Below, one piece after another: positions 1-10,751 of a DNA stretch of 64,000 nt. The first letter of the stretch is position 1; every line of letters begins with the position of its first letter. The stretch is from Zelopaecilomyces penicillatus (taxonomy: Eukaryota; Ascomycota; Sordariomycetes; Hypocreales; Pseudodiploosporaceae), in NCBI GenBank assembly GCA_005765155.1, contig VCCP01000002.1, positions 4,650,001-4,714,000 on the forward strand, in the 5' to 3' direction. A model generated the notes under the pieces. That model saw only the letters and a list, made by a program, of their open reading frames with translations, was not told the origin of the DNA and searched no databases. Both the position numbers and the translations under genes were made by a program.

Positions 1-1341
1 TAAAGGTACGTACCCGCTTGCCTGGATCAGGTTGTTCTAGGTGCCCGTTAGTGCAGCTTTGTTCGGCCCTGCAGCGGCCTGCACCGTTTTAAGCACTGCA
101 GTTGATTGAGGGTGGGCCGGCCTAGCAAGGCTGTGCTGGCTTCCTGTGCTAGCAAGTCTCTAATAGCTCTCCACCACACCCACTCTGGCCACTGTCCCGA
201 TAGAGGGCAATAGCTAACCCAAGCACTATTACTACTGTGGAGTAGGTAGGTACTGCAATAGCTGGTCCCAGTACCCCATCACGTTCACAGGTACCCCTCC
301 ATGCCCTCCTCACCTCCCAGCGCCAACCGCACCACCAACAGCACCAACAACCGCCCACAACCACCATCCATCCCCCTGCACGTTCAGCGTTGGCCTCCAT
401 TGGCAGATTGGCAGGCCAGCCCTTGGGCATCCGTCCCAAAGGCCTCACGAGCCTATCGCCGGCTCTGCCACCCCCCCGAAGACCACCCAGAGGCCCGACC
501 ACTACAACGTTCCGCCCAAAAGCGCCATTTCTACCGGCTCCCATAAACCAGATCTTTCCGGCCCGGACACTCCCATTTTGCTGCTCTGCCTTTCTTCTCT
601 TTGATTCTGTGCCGCACACAGTCTTCTCGACATCATCGCGCCCGTGGCCCTTCCCCCCGCGTGTTCGCTCTACCTCGACTCTTCGCCCCCGCCCCCTCCT
701 AACGGCACACGCGCGCGCATCTACGGGGTTTCTTTCGTCAGTTCTGATCAAGCCGTAGCTCTTTCGCTCAATTTTTTTTCTTGGGCGGGTTCAGAGTGTT
801 TCGGACCGTTTAAGCGAGTACCTTCGACTGCTGACGGGATTTGCGCCTATCCTTTCGGCAAAACGCATCGCAGGAAATACTTTGGAGAAGGAGGGGGAAA
901 GGCAAACGCACTATTGGACCTGGCATCGAGATCAAACCAGAAGCACAGCACACTGCCACAAGCAACGAGGACGAGACGCTGCCGGAACGCAGACGGCGAC
1001 ACCATCGACGGGGCAAGCAGGCTTTCCTTCGACATCCCAGCCAGAATTTTCCTTGTCCCGGATACTGCAGCTTGCCGTTTTTCGCCCATTCACCACATCG
1101 CAACCCAACCGCGTCGATTCTGCACCAACTTGGCATTCGCCCGAGTTACCAACAGTGTACAGCCCCTCTCTGGCCGTCGTCTACCGTTGCCCCTCGTGCT
1201 GGAATCGCCACCGGAAATTAACTGAGCGGCCGGCCATTTTGGATAAAGGATTTCTCTCTTTCTTTAATTTTTTTTTTTAGCAACAGCGACAGCTGACGCT
1301 CTTTGCACTGTTGCGACTCCACGCGGAAGCAGTCGCACAAA
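1..1341. other. 5' intergenic region / BEM1 upstream region
   Basis: No gene can be supported here. Several open frames up to about 200 codons exist on both strands, but they overlap one another, are Pro/Ser/Arg-rich and resemble no family I recognise, as expected of GC- and C-rich non-coding DNA. The part from about 550 to 1340 is pyrimidine-rich with a T-run near 1268-1279 and probably contains the promoter and 5' UTR of the polarity-scaffold gene starting at 1342. A GTAGGTAGGTA motif lies near 242. Confidence 0.5.
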
Positions 1342-3551
1342 ATGAAGGTTCGTCACTGCCATGGCTCATCTCTCTTGCCTCCAGCTGCCACCGCCCCTCC
1401 CGCTGTGGTTGTCGCCTGCCCACGATAGCGCCTTCACAATGGCAATGCCTCGGACGGGCCCCGCATTCCCCTCTATCGCTCTCACGGCAGGAATACCACG
1501 ATATTTTTCTGTTTTCCTTGTCACAGTATTGGCAGCTAATCATCATGCGTTTTGTACAGGCTCTTCGCCGATCCATCAAGGGCGAAAAGGAGAAGCAGCA
1601 CTCTGTCTCCATCGGGGCCAAGGCTGCTGTCGCTATTGTCCCCCCGAAAAAGGTTGGTCTGCCCATGTCAACCTCTTTGCATTGCTGCATTGCCGCAATA
1701 CTCACGTCTGGTTCTTCCACAACCCCTACCGGACGTGATTCTTCCTAGCTCGTCTCGCTGCACAAGTCATCAAAATGAAACCGAATGGCTAATCAGAACA
1801 TGTTCGCTTACACAGGTTATTCGGGCACTCTACGACTATGAAGCTCGCTCATCACAGGAGCTAAGCTTTTCCAAAGGTGACTTCTTCCATGTCATCGATC
1901 GCGAAGATGATACAGATTGGTATGAGGCGTGCAATCCCGCACTGCCAGATGCCCGAGGTCTTGTACCGGTAGCCTTCTTCCAAGCGCTTGGGCGAACTGA
2001 ACGCGATAGTGCGCAATCCGACAATGGCAGACAGTCTATCCCAACGAAGAACCCTGATCACGATTCTGGATACAGCGAGTCCTCATCCTCTGGCACGACT
2101 GTGCTGCCTGCTGGTCAGCGTGATTCCAAATCTGCAAAGACGGGGGCAATGGTTTACGGAATCGTCATGTACGACTTTGCGGCGGAAAGAGCTGATGAAC
2201 TCGAGGCCAAAGCTGGCGAGGCTATTATTGTGATTGCGCAATCGAATCCAGAATGGTTTGTTGCCAAGCCAATTGGCAGATTAGGCGGCCCTGGTTTAAT
2301 CCCAGTATCCTTCATTGAGCTTCGAGATATGGCTAGCGGCAAGGCCATTCCAGACCCGCTGGAGGCGATTAGGAGAGCTGGCGTGCCCAGGGTGGAAGAA
2401 TGGAAGAAGATGGCAACTGCATACAAGAACAGCAGCATCACATTGGGCAAATTTGAAGGCGGTGGTCCATCACAAGCTCCTGAAAGTGAAATGGAACGTC
2501 TGAGCCTTCAAGGTGGTGCTCAGCAAGTAAGTTTCCTGTTGACTTTCAATATTAGTGAGAACCCACCATTGCTGACAACTCAGCCACAACAACAGGCAGT
2601 GCACCATGCTCATTCACAGTCGGTTCAGCAGAATGTCCAGCAAAACCAGTACGCTTCGAAATCTACGTCGCAACTATATGCCCCCATTCAGGCAAGGATA
2701 CCACGTTATTGTTTTGCGGAGGACAAATACTGGTTTGTCATTGAGGCAATGTTGGAAGACGGTCGCCATTGGGAACTTTCACGATATTACGAGGACTTTT
2801 ATGACTTTCAGATTGCTCTCCTCACGGAATTCCCAGCTGAAGCTGGCAATACGGGAACACAAAAGCGTACACTGCCATACATGCCCGGCCCTGTTAGTTA
2901 CGTCACAGATGCCATCACCGAAGGCCGACTACACAACCTGGATGCATATGTAAAGAACCTCTTGAACCAGCCACCCTACATCTCCCGATGCACACTCGTC
3001 AAACAATTTTTCGCGCCAAGGGAAGGAGACTATGAGATCGACCCAAGTGCAAATGGAGATGAGTATCGACTGTCCCAAGGCTCTCAACATTCGTCGAATG
3101 GTTCACCAGCAAACGGTGTGCCAAATCAAACAGCCAGAGTCAATACAAACGGCAACGGTTACGCGACACTGGCAGCCACCCCACGGCAGATGAGTACACC
3201 CCAACCAGGTATGTTATCGCCCTAAGTCTAACTTTATACAACAACAATCCTCTAACCATCACAGCAGGGTCTCAACAGATGTCACAAATGCCACAACAGA
3301 CGGCAGCTGCCATGAAGGTTAAGATGTACTACAACGGCGATCTTATTGCGATACGCGTACCTACGGACATCACTTTCGAACAGCTGTGTGATAAAATCCG
3401 GGATCGACTCAAAGTGTCTTCAAATGAACAAATTCAGCTATTCTACAAGGACGAACCTACAGGCAACAAGCCTAACCTGATTAGCAATGATGATCTGGAC
3501 TTTGCTCTTCAACGAAACGAGAAACTTTTGTTATACGTTGAAGTAGTATGA
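1342..3551 (+). CDS. bem1: BEM1/Scd2-type polarity scaffold (SH3-SH3-PX-PB1)
   Basis: Scaffold of the Cdc42 polarity module; in this family the SH3 domains bind PAK kinase and other partners, PX binds phosphoinositides and PB1 binds the Cdc24 GEF, at sites of tip growth. Exons read 1342-1347, 1560-1652, 1816-2526, 2584-3208 and 3265-3551 (about 573 aa). Seen: basic N-terminus beginning ALRRSIKGEKEK, first SH3 (ALYDYEA...ELSF, near residues 34-95), second SH3 (VMYDFAAERADELE, near 145-205), Gln-rich linker, PX domain with RYYEDFYDFQ, and a C-terminal PB1 (KVKMYYNGDLIAIRV...DDLDFAL). The start was chosen because ATG-AAG followed by a GT intron joins in frame to the conserved basic segment. Two oddities: the first coding exon holds two codons, and the third intron is 57 nt with no in-frame stop. 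Family assignment is secure. Confidence 0.93.
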
Positions 3552-4678
3552 GGGAGGTCTTTTGTCCAATCAGGTGGGTCAATCCCTAGAGATGATGCTC
3601 TAGTCCCCCCTTGTTACTCGGCTTAAGAACGAAGCAATGCCCTCCTCATTACGACAACGCTCAGAGAGAAATGATGAATGCGCTCGATAATCAACTTTAA
3701 TGACCACCTTACCACTCACAACTATGCCAAAACCATCTTCTCTTCTACGCATACCAATTATCACAACACTTTGATTCACATGCCACCACAATACCCCTTT
3801 TTTCTCTCTCTACACACAATCAACAGGTCTCACAAGGCCACGAGTCTCCAATCATATGTGCATCATGAAGATAAATGGACAAAGAGGTCCCATTTTGGTT
3901 ACATGTTTAGTTGCTGGATGGAGGACCCAGTTTCATGGCAGCAGTGTCCGTTCTCTATTTCTCATTTTTCTCTTCTTGCCATTCAGTTTCACTTTGAAGC
4001 TTCACTACCTTTTTTTTTTTCTCTTGCTCCAAGAGGTTTCGATATGCGACTTGAGTCGATTTATTCCCCTTCTCTTTTCGAAAAGGCACACGTCTTTGCT
4101 CTTTATATACGGTTTGCCAAGGCGAGGCGGCGTTTTGGGAGGAGTTTGATGAATATGCTGTGTACCATGCGACATCCGGGCAGTGCAGTACCCTGTGGGG
4201 AACGTTTCCCTTTAAGAGTCGTCGAACGATGCGAATCAGTGGGAGTGTGGTTGGGCGGTTGAACACAGAGGAGCATAGGTAGGCAAATACGGCAAGCCCA
4301 GGCGAGCTATTTTGTGATCACCTACAAAATCCAGACAAATCAATGAACTCATCTGCATCGTGATAAAGCTCTGTGATTTCGCATTGCTTTAGACTCGTAA
4401 CAATTGTGACATGCCGGATGATTATATAAATGATCGACAGAACATGTCCTATTTCGCCGATGACAATACTTGTCCACTCTATCATACATGCCCATACCTA
4501 ATCTATATTCGTTGATCATTTGTTTACCCTTTGAAAGGCCATGATCACCTAACTCGGAGTAACATCGAAATCCATAGCCCGTGTCATTGATAGCAAATGC
4601 GCAGGACATTATTAAACAATATGGGGAGAACAAGGCAAAATGCACGCCGAAAAGAAATGATGCAATGCCAGCCAAAAA
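3552..4678. other. Intergenic, convergent 3' ends
   Basis: Lies between the 3' end of the polarity scaffold and the 3' end of the minus-strand orphan membrane protein. It is AT-rich with T-runs around 4010-4020 and presumably holds both 3' UTRs. Open frames present (for example 3678-4262) look non-coding: low complexity and no family resemblance. Confidence 0.5.
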
Positions 4679-5672
4679 TCACTCGAGTTTTTGCATAACA
4701 TGTCTCCTCATCTTGAAGTTGACGACACCACCAACTCCGAAGGCCGGTATGATTCGGCACATTCTTGCTGCAGAGCTTACCAACCAGTTGGACCGCACAA
4801 GCTCCCACCGGTCGCGCCATGAGATTTTTGGAATGCCTGCATCATTGGATCTATTGTACAAATCTAAACCCAAGAGGTGCAGCGGTGTTGAGAAGAGCTG
4901 GACGGCAGCCGGAGCCAAGAACTGTGCAGTTGTGAGGCCGGAAATGCGGCGTCGTATGTCTTGAGACATTCGAGCGTCAATGTGAGGCGCCAGCAGGGTT
5001 GGGACGTTGAAGGAGGCGAATATGGTGAGACAATCCCGCAGAGCGAAGAGTGCGTAACATGGCAGAGGAACCGGTCTGGGAACGGCGCCTGGGGGACCAA
5101 ACATGCGGACAAAGGCCTGGTCTTTGTAAATGCAAAGACCAACATTTGCAGCGGACGATGCCGCAAACTTGACAGGCCCAGTGGTGACGGTAGAGGCGGG
5201 CCGGCCTGATAGTGTGGAGGAGGCGGTGTCGGCGGCGTTGGCGGTCAGGTAGGTGCCACTATAGAGGAGGAAGATGAGAGCGCATGGTCGAGAGAGAAAG
5301 AGAGATTGAGGTCGAAGGAAAAAGGTACGGATGGATGATCGTATTGAGTCGCCGAGGGTGTTGCGACCGGAAGCGTTTTCCATTATGGAGCTTTTTTGTT
5401 AAAAATGAAATCATGTCAGCAAAAAAGAGCATGAAGCGTTTGAAGAGTGCGGCAAGTAGAATATCTTACCGGTCAATAATGGTAATGACGGGCGCTATGA
5501 GCGCGCCGGCACAAGCGGCGCTGACAGCATCGGCGCCGAGTCTAGATGCGAGGTTCTTGGTGTTCCAAGTTGGTTGTTTCGTCAAGACTGCTGCTGATGA
5601 TGATGTCACAGTCGCGGCTGGCGCAGCAGCCCCAGCAGAAACTGCCATAGTGGTGGGATTATCGACCTTCAT
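4679..5672 (-). CDS. Conserved fungal predicted mitochondrial/organellar membrane protein, function unknown
   Basis: Two exons, 5672-5470 and 5390-4679, joined by a 79-nt intron (donor GTAAGA), give about 304 aa. The N-terminus is Ala/Ser/Thr-rich, followed by a hydrophobic segment (ADAVSAACAGALIAPVITI), then IIDRSIMENASGR, another hydrophobic stretch (LIFLLYSGTYLTAN), a central basic/proline segment (FGPPGAVPRPVPLP) and a C-terminus with RMCRIIPAFGVGGVVN. The alternating hydrophobic blocks and spaced basic residues suggest a multi-pass inner-membrane protein. I believe orthologues occur across filamentous ascomycetes and that the fold may be related to mitochondrial carriers, but canonical Px[DE]xx[KR] signatures are not visible, so no substrate or function is proposed. 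The exon junction restores a smooth reading frame, which supports the gene being real. Confidence 0.75.
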
Positions 5673-5921
5673 CGCGAACCAGCCGCGGGGAGGTTGCTGT
5701 GGAAGGAGGTGAGAGACGGATATTCAGAAGAAAAAGATGCAAAACAGGTAAATATATAAATATATATATATATGGCCCTGCTGAAATGGAGATGGGATAA
5801 ACAGGGATGTGGACGATCGACCGGGACGGAGAAAAAAAAAAGAACTGGAAGAATGATTTATCGTCAACAGGTGAGCTTCGCTATGTGGTCGCAACGCAAC
5901 ATGCAAATGTTGCTTCCGGTC

Positions 5922-5995
5922 TGCTGTATGCTGTATGCTGTATGCTGTACTGCACTGCACTGCACTGCACTGCACTGCACTGCACTGCACTGCAC
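5922..5995. repeat. Compound microsatellite (TGCTGTA)4 then (TGCAC)9
   Basis: Four perfect 7-bp copies of TGCTGTA (5922-5949), one C, then nine perfect TGCAC copies (5951-5995). Both units share the TGC core. Each unit read on the opposite strand also makes an ORF, but this is a repeat artefact. The perfection of the copies implies recent expansion. Confidence 0.95.
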
Positions 5996-7463
5996 GTCCC
6001 CCTTGCAGCAGTTTGTTTGTGTGACGAGTTATAACAAAACCCTCTTTTTTAACTGGATGATGATGGATGAGCGCAAGTTCTCTTGTTGCAGCGATTGATG
6101 TTCCACACACCAAGAGGTCTTCTTATTCTTATTGCAGAGGAACAAGTTGAGGTGTAACCGGGAGGAAGAGGAGGAACAAAAGAGACATTGTAGGAATCTC
6201 AATCGTCCTTTCAGGTTTGGCTGGGACGATAAACTGACGGGATTCTGGCCGGTACAGTCAGAATTGAAAAAGGAAGCGGAGTCCAAGCCTGGTGGGTGAG
6301 GTGCGAGAAATGGTTGCCGACTTCGGAGATGGGCAGTTTGAGGATGGATGGATGGTAATAGTCGGTGCTGTAAAAATGCACTGAAAGGCTCATACTAGGT
6401 GTTCGGACAAGGATCTACGGATACATCCACTATTCATACTACAAAGCTCTCCATAGATACGAAGCGAGATGGATAGATAGATAGCACTCACTAAATGCTA
6501 CGTACAGTAAGGCGCTCGCGGGATTGCTCTGGCAAGGATCGGTGAGTGGGCCTCCAGCTGGTTCAGTTCGGTAAGTTAGCCGGGGGGGTGAAGCTCCTCT
6601 ACCTAGAGGTAGGTAAGGATCGGCCATCGATCTCATCCATTGATTGATCTGCGAAGCAGAGAGCTTGGAGTTTGTGGCTGTGGGGGCTCCTCTAGTTGGT
6701 GCAAAAACCATTAATATTTGCTGTGGAGGACGACTATGTGGTATGGATTTGGACGTTGGGTGGGGTCTGCTTTTAAGTTGATGAAATTGATTCAGCGCCT
6801 CGTGCTTGGAGTATTGGCTATCAATGGCTCTGGGAGTTGAAAAGTAAAACATTATCAGCTGTCGTCCAACACGGAATGCGGGGACGTTGGGGAGATAAGT
6901 GACCGCTACCAGAAGCCATATTATGTTCTTTGTGTCCATTCTCATGATTCAACTACTTGTCAACCGGATGCGAAAATCTCTTTCTAATTTTGCTTCTTCC
7001 TCATCTTCCTCCCCGACCTCAACCGAGACGGAAAACATAATCTGATTGAGATTGAGATATGTAATTACAGGATCCGCCACGCTGCTGCAGTGAGAAGCTA
7101 CCCCACCATGATGCACTTCACGCAGAAGCAACCAATCCGACTTGGGATCATAGAGAATTTGATTGGATTGCTGAGCCACGATACTCGACGGAGATGTTTA
7201 ACTTGACTAGAGTTGAAACTGGGAACCAATCTCTTTTTAGGATATGAATTCATATATGAACAGACGCTTTTCATACACCAATGTACCTGTTCGTTGTAGC
7301 AAATGCAGCATATCAATTGTTTACCTGTCTTCCCGTTCTTCCATTGAAAACCACTCTCACAGTCCTAGCTGTCTCAGCCACTTCAGCTTCAGACCTCCCA
7401 GGCAGCCCACCAACCCCACCAGCCCCCCACTAACCAACCACTAACCCACCACCATCGAATCTC

Positions 7464-7513
7464 TATAGGCCCTCATAGGCCATTGTAGGCCCTTGTAGGC
7501 CCCTACGGCCCCT
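7464..7513. repeat. Five imperfect 10-bp TAGGCCC repeats
   Basis: Five consecutive decamers share the core TAGGCC (the last reads TACGGCC). They sit about 290 bp upstream of the channel gene start. The core contains the palindrome GGCC. Function unknown. Confidence 0.8.
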
Positions 7514-7801
7514 TCAGCCGTGGTCACCTGGCGCCTAAAAACGCACAGGCCAGCAGGCCCAGAATGGGGATGGACCCCTGGTGCAGCAGGTGTGACGTGC
7601 TAGTGACCTCCATCGACAGCTTTAACTGCTTCTCCGCATGGCCATAACTGCATTTGCCCTTTCTCTCCTCCATTCACCTCGACCGTGATTCGTAACCTTA
7701 CATTGTCCCCCTCTTCTCGTCCAGCTGGACCTCTTCTTGGCTGTCACTCCTGGCAGAGTCCATAGATGCGCGGCTGAGCGAGCAGCACCATCGCCGTCAA
7801 G

Positions 7802-10231
7802 ATGCCCATTCGTGTCAAATCCAAAGCGCTGGCTCCGATTCGAGATCTGAGCCCAGTGTCGGCACGATACGACCTCGAGCTCCCGGATATTGCGCCTGAC
7901 GACTCGTTTCGACAGGTGGTTAAAGACCTCTCGCTGTATGCCGACTCCTACTATGTTTAGCACTGCTGCCCGTCTCATTTCCGCACGGAATTGAGCCATG
8001 GCGTTCATTCATATTGATACTTTTGGTGACGACGATGTGTTTGGATTATTGAGCTAACCAATGCCCGCCTCCATGCTTCTAGATACTTCACAGATGCCAT
8101 TGAACTTCCTAGCACGTTTGAGCAGCTGCGGACGACGTCGGCTGGTCACTGTCTTCGCGAATTGGTTGATCATTTGAGTGACACTTGCACCAATCCTTGC
8201 ATTGTAAATGCTCTGCTGTGAGTCTTTGCCAAACAAGCACGCGGTTTCAAGCCATTCCAATCTGGAATGACTTTCTCCTTTTCTTGTCATTCCCCGTCCC
8301 CTTTGATACCGTCAAGCTTGAATCTTGTCGCGGTTGTCCATTTCGAACAAAGCTTACTAGGGCATGCTGCAGGGCGCTCAAGTGGCACTATGCCACTGAT
8401 CGTGACAACCAAGGCCTCGCAGAATCTCGGTCAAATGCCTGTGAGATTGTAGCCTGGCGCTTTCTTACACGGCGCTCTGAGCGTGAGGCAGTGGAGTACT
8501 GTCTCTATGACATCCCAGAACATAACGCGACCTGTACGGATCCGGAAGAGCATGCGCAGCGCCACGAGGGCGATCCTGAGGCTGGGGAGCAGGCGCCACT
8601 GCTTCCCCGTGTCATTGCGAGCTTTGATGGACATGTAACTGCAGCTGGACCTGTCGGAAGCACCGCCAAGAAGACGCAGCTGTTGTCATCTCTGTCTCGC
8701 CTCACCAATTTTAGCAGCGATGATGCATCAGACGATGAGGACCCCACCGCTGCTTTTGAAGGTCTAAATGCGCTTGAGATTGCTGCCATCGCAAACGCGA
8801 AACGTTTTCTCAGCCAGCATGTTGTACAAAAGATCATTTGTGGCATCTGGAATGGTGACATCGTCTTCTGGGACAGCTTATCCGTTACCTCGACCAAACA
8901 CCCTCACTTCTATAACCCGGCTACTGCTGATCCCTTCTCACGACTTCGCGTCCCTAAATACCTCAAATGTTGGGAAATCTTGTTCTTCGTAATCTTCCTA
9001 TGCTTGTATTATTCTGTTCTCATTGTGAGGGATGAGTCCCGCATCACTGGGGCTGAAGTTGCTCTGTTCATCTGGATCGCGGCCTTCTTCTACGATGAGT
9101 TGAGCGAGTGGATTGATGCAGGTTCTGTTTTCTACACAACAGATATCTGGAATCTGTTTGACATGATTATGATTCTCATTGGATTTACCTTTGCCATTCT
9201 GAGTGAGTATTTCTGGTTGGCCCGATTTGTGTAGTCTCATTCTAACATTCTTGCCAGGGGTTATCGGCATTACTCAACATAACAATCGGATGAATGATCT
9301 GGCTTTTGACGTTCTCGCATTAGAAGCTCTCTTTATGATTCCTCGTATCTGTTCCATCCTCAGTTTGAGCCCGTACTGGGGAACCCTTATCCCCTGTCTT
9401 AAGGAGATGGGCAAGGACTTCATCAAGTTCATGGTGCTTGTGGTAATCATCTACTTCAGCTTCCTGACGACATTTTCGCTCGTTGGCCGTGACTCTTTCA
9501 AGGTGGGCAAAATGACGGGGATCCTAACAAGGATATTCTTTGGATCAAGCTACCTTGGATTCGACATAATGAACCAGATCGACCCTGTTTTCGGTCCTCC
9601 CCTGATGATTATCTTCATCACCCTGACTTCCATCTTGCTGACAGGCTCTCTCACTGGTATGCTCTCCAACAGCTTTTCACGAGTTATCACCCATGCACGA
9701 GAAGAATATCTCTACGTGTACAGCGTATATGTTCTGGAGGCTTCAACCAGCAACAGACTCACTCACTTCTACCCGCCTTTCAACTTGGTTGCTTTCATCA
9801 TCTTCCGCCCCTGGCGCATTGTGTTCCCCAAAGACTACAAGTTCCGCGCTGGGCGTATATGGCTGCTTAAAGTCACCCACACCCCCATTGTGGCTGTCAT
9901 TAAGCTTTATGAGATGATTAAACGCAATGGAGCAGAAGAGGATGAATACGCTGGCTTTAAGGGGCCTCGGGAGCAGAAGGGAAGAAACCGCAGACCAGAT
10001 GCTCAAGCCCGGTTTTCATCAGTCTACGCCCGCCCCATACCCCCTTCCAGAGGTTCAGAGACGCTCCGGCCCAGCAGCAGCAGCCGCAGAAGGGAGGATG
10101 ACATGGAAGCCCCAACATTGGTGGAAGTGCAAATCACTGAACTTCAACGCAAGATTGATCAGTTGACGAATGTTATTTTGGCGATGCAGGAGAGTCCACC
10201 ACCTGCATCCATCAAGTCCCCATCGCCATGA
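7802..10231 (+). CDS. yvc1: Yvc1/TRP-type vacuolar calcium channel
   Basis: Predicted TRP-like cation channel of the vacuolar membrane; yeast Yvc1 releases vacuolar Ca2+ in response to stretch and osmotic shock. Exons 7802-7935, 8083-8217, 8373-9202 and 9258-10231 give about 690 aa. The N-terminus reads DLELPDIAPDDSFRQVV, then a soluble region with NACEIVAWRFLTR, and an acidic patch (SDDASDDEDP). At least six hydrophobic segments follow, starting at WEILFFVIFLCLYY, including DIWNLFDMIMILIGF and FMVLVVIIYFSFLTTF, with a pore-proximal region SLVGRDSFK. The C-terminal tail is basic and Ser/Arg-rich and ends in a predicted coiled segment (ITELQRKIDQLTNVI). The start is the first ATG in frame with the conserved N-terminus; splice junctions all restore frame. 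Confidence 0.92.
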
Positions 10232-10751
10232 TCATGCATTTATGACTTTACTGCCTCTTTTCCAAATTTGCAATACGACAGAGATGGAGGGGTGATGCCG
10301 TTTTTCACCAAAAACAGTATATGGTAGGGTAGCTTCAGAATCCTGTGTTGAGAGATTGTTTTACATCAACCAAGTCAAGTTTTAGCATCGTTTTAGCGAC
10401 AAAGCCTTGTGCATGTTCTTTGATTTTGTTCTTCCTGCGTGTCCACGACAGGTAGAGTACAGACTCGCCTAATACAATGCGACCATGATTATTTACGAGT
10501 TTTTTGCTTTGCTCTGTTCATCGTCCTCATTGAGTAAACTAAACTAAGATGCAATTCATGCAATGTAACTGCCCCTTGAACGAATAACTACACACTGTCG
10601 AATATGTGTCTGTAATGATGCTGAATGATTGATAATTGGCAAACTATTTGGCATGTGTTTTATTACATTTTCCAACTTTTGCCAAGGTAAGACACATAAA
10701 TTAAAAAGAAAAAATTACAATGATATCGTACGAAGAACGCGACCTTTATAT
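10232..10751. other. Convergent intergenic region
   Basis: About 520 bp of AT-rich DNA between the stop codon of the TRP channel (+) and that of the S9C peptidase (-). It presumably contains both 3' UTRs. No further gene or strong repeat is visible. Confidence 0.5.

Larger units (their letters stand above)
5673..7801. other. 2.1 kb intergenic region with short tandem repeats
   Basis: Divergent region between the orphan membrane protein (-) and the TRP-type channel (+). No coding region is supported. It contains a TA-rich run at about 5750-5772, a TGCTGTA/TGCAC repeat cluster at 5922-5995 and a 10-bp GC-rich repeat at 7464-7513 (listed separately). It likely holds both promoters; CT-rich sequence before 7802 fits a fungal 5' UTR. 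Confidence 0.5.

Noticed and set aside
149..751. 200-codon minus-strand open frame in the first kilobase
   Set aside because: Arg/Gly/Val-rich, overlaps several plus-strand frames of similar length and matches no family; typical of GC-rich non-coding DNA.
5951..5995. CRISPR-like or telomeric array
   Set aside because: Uniform 5-bp units without spacers, and not the fungal TTAGGG telomere repeat; a plain microsatellite.
5724..6113. Minus-strand frame across the TGCAC repeat
   Set aside because: A pentanucleotide repeat is open in all frames without a stop; nothing around it is conserved.
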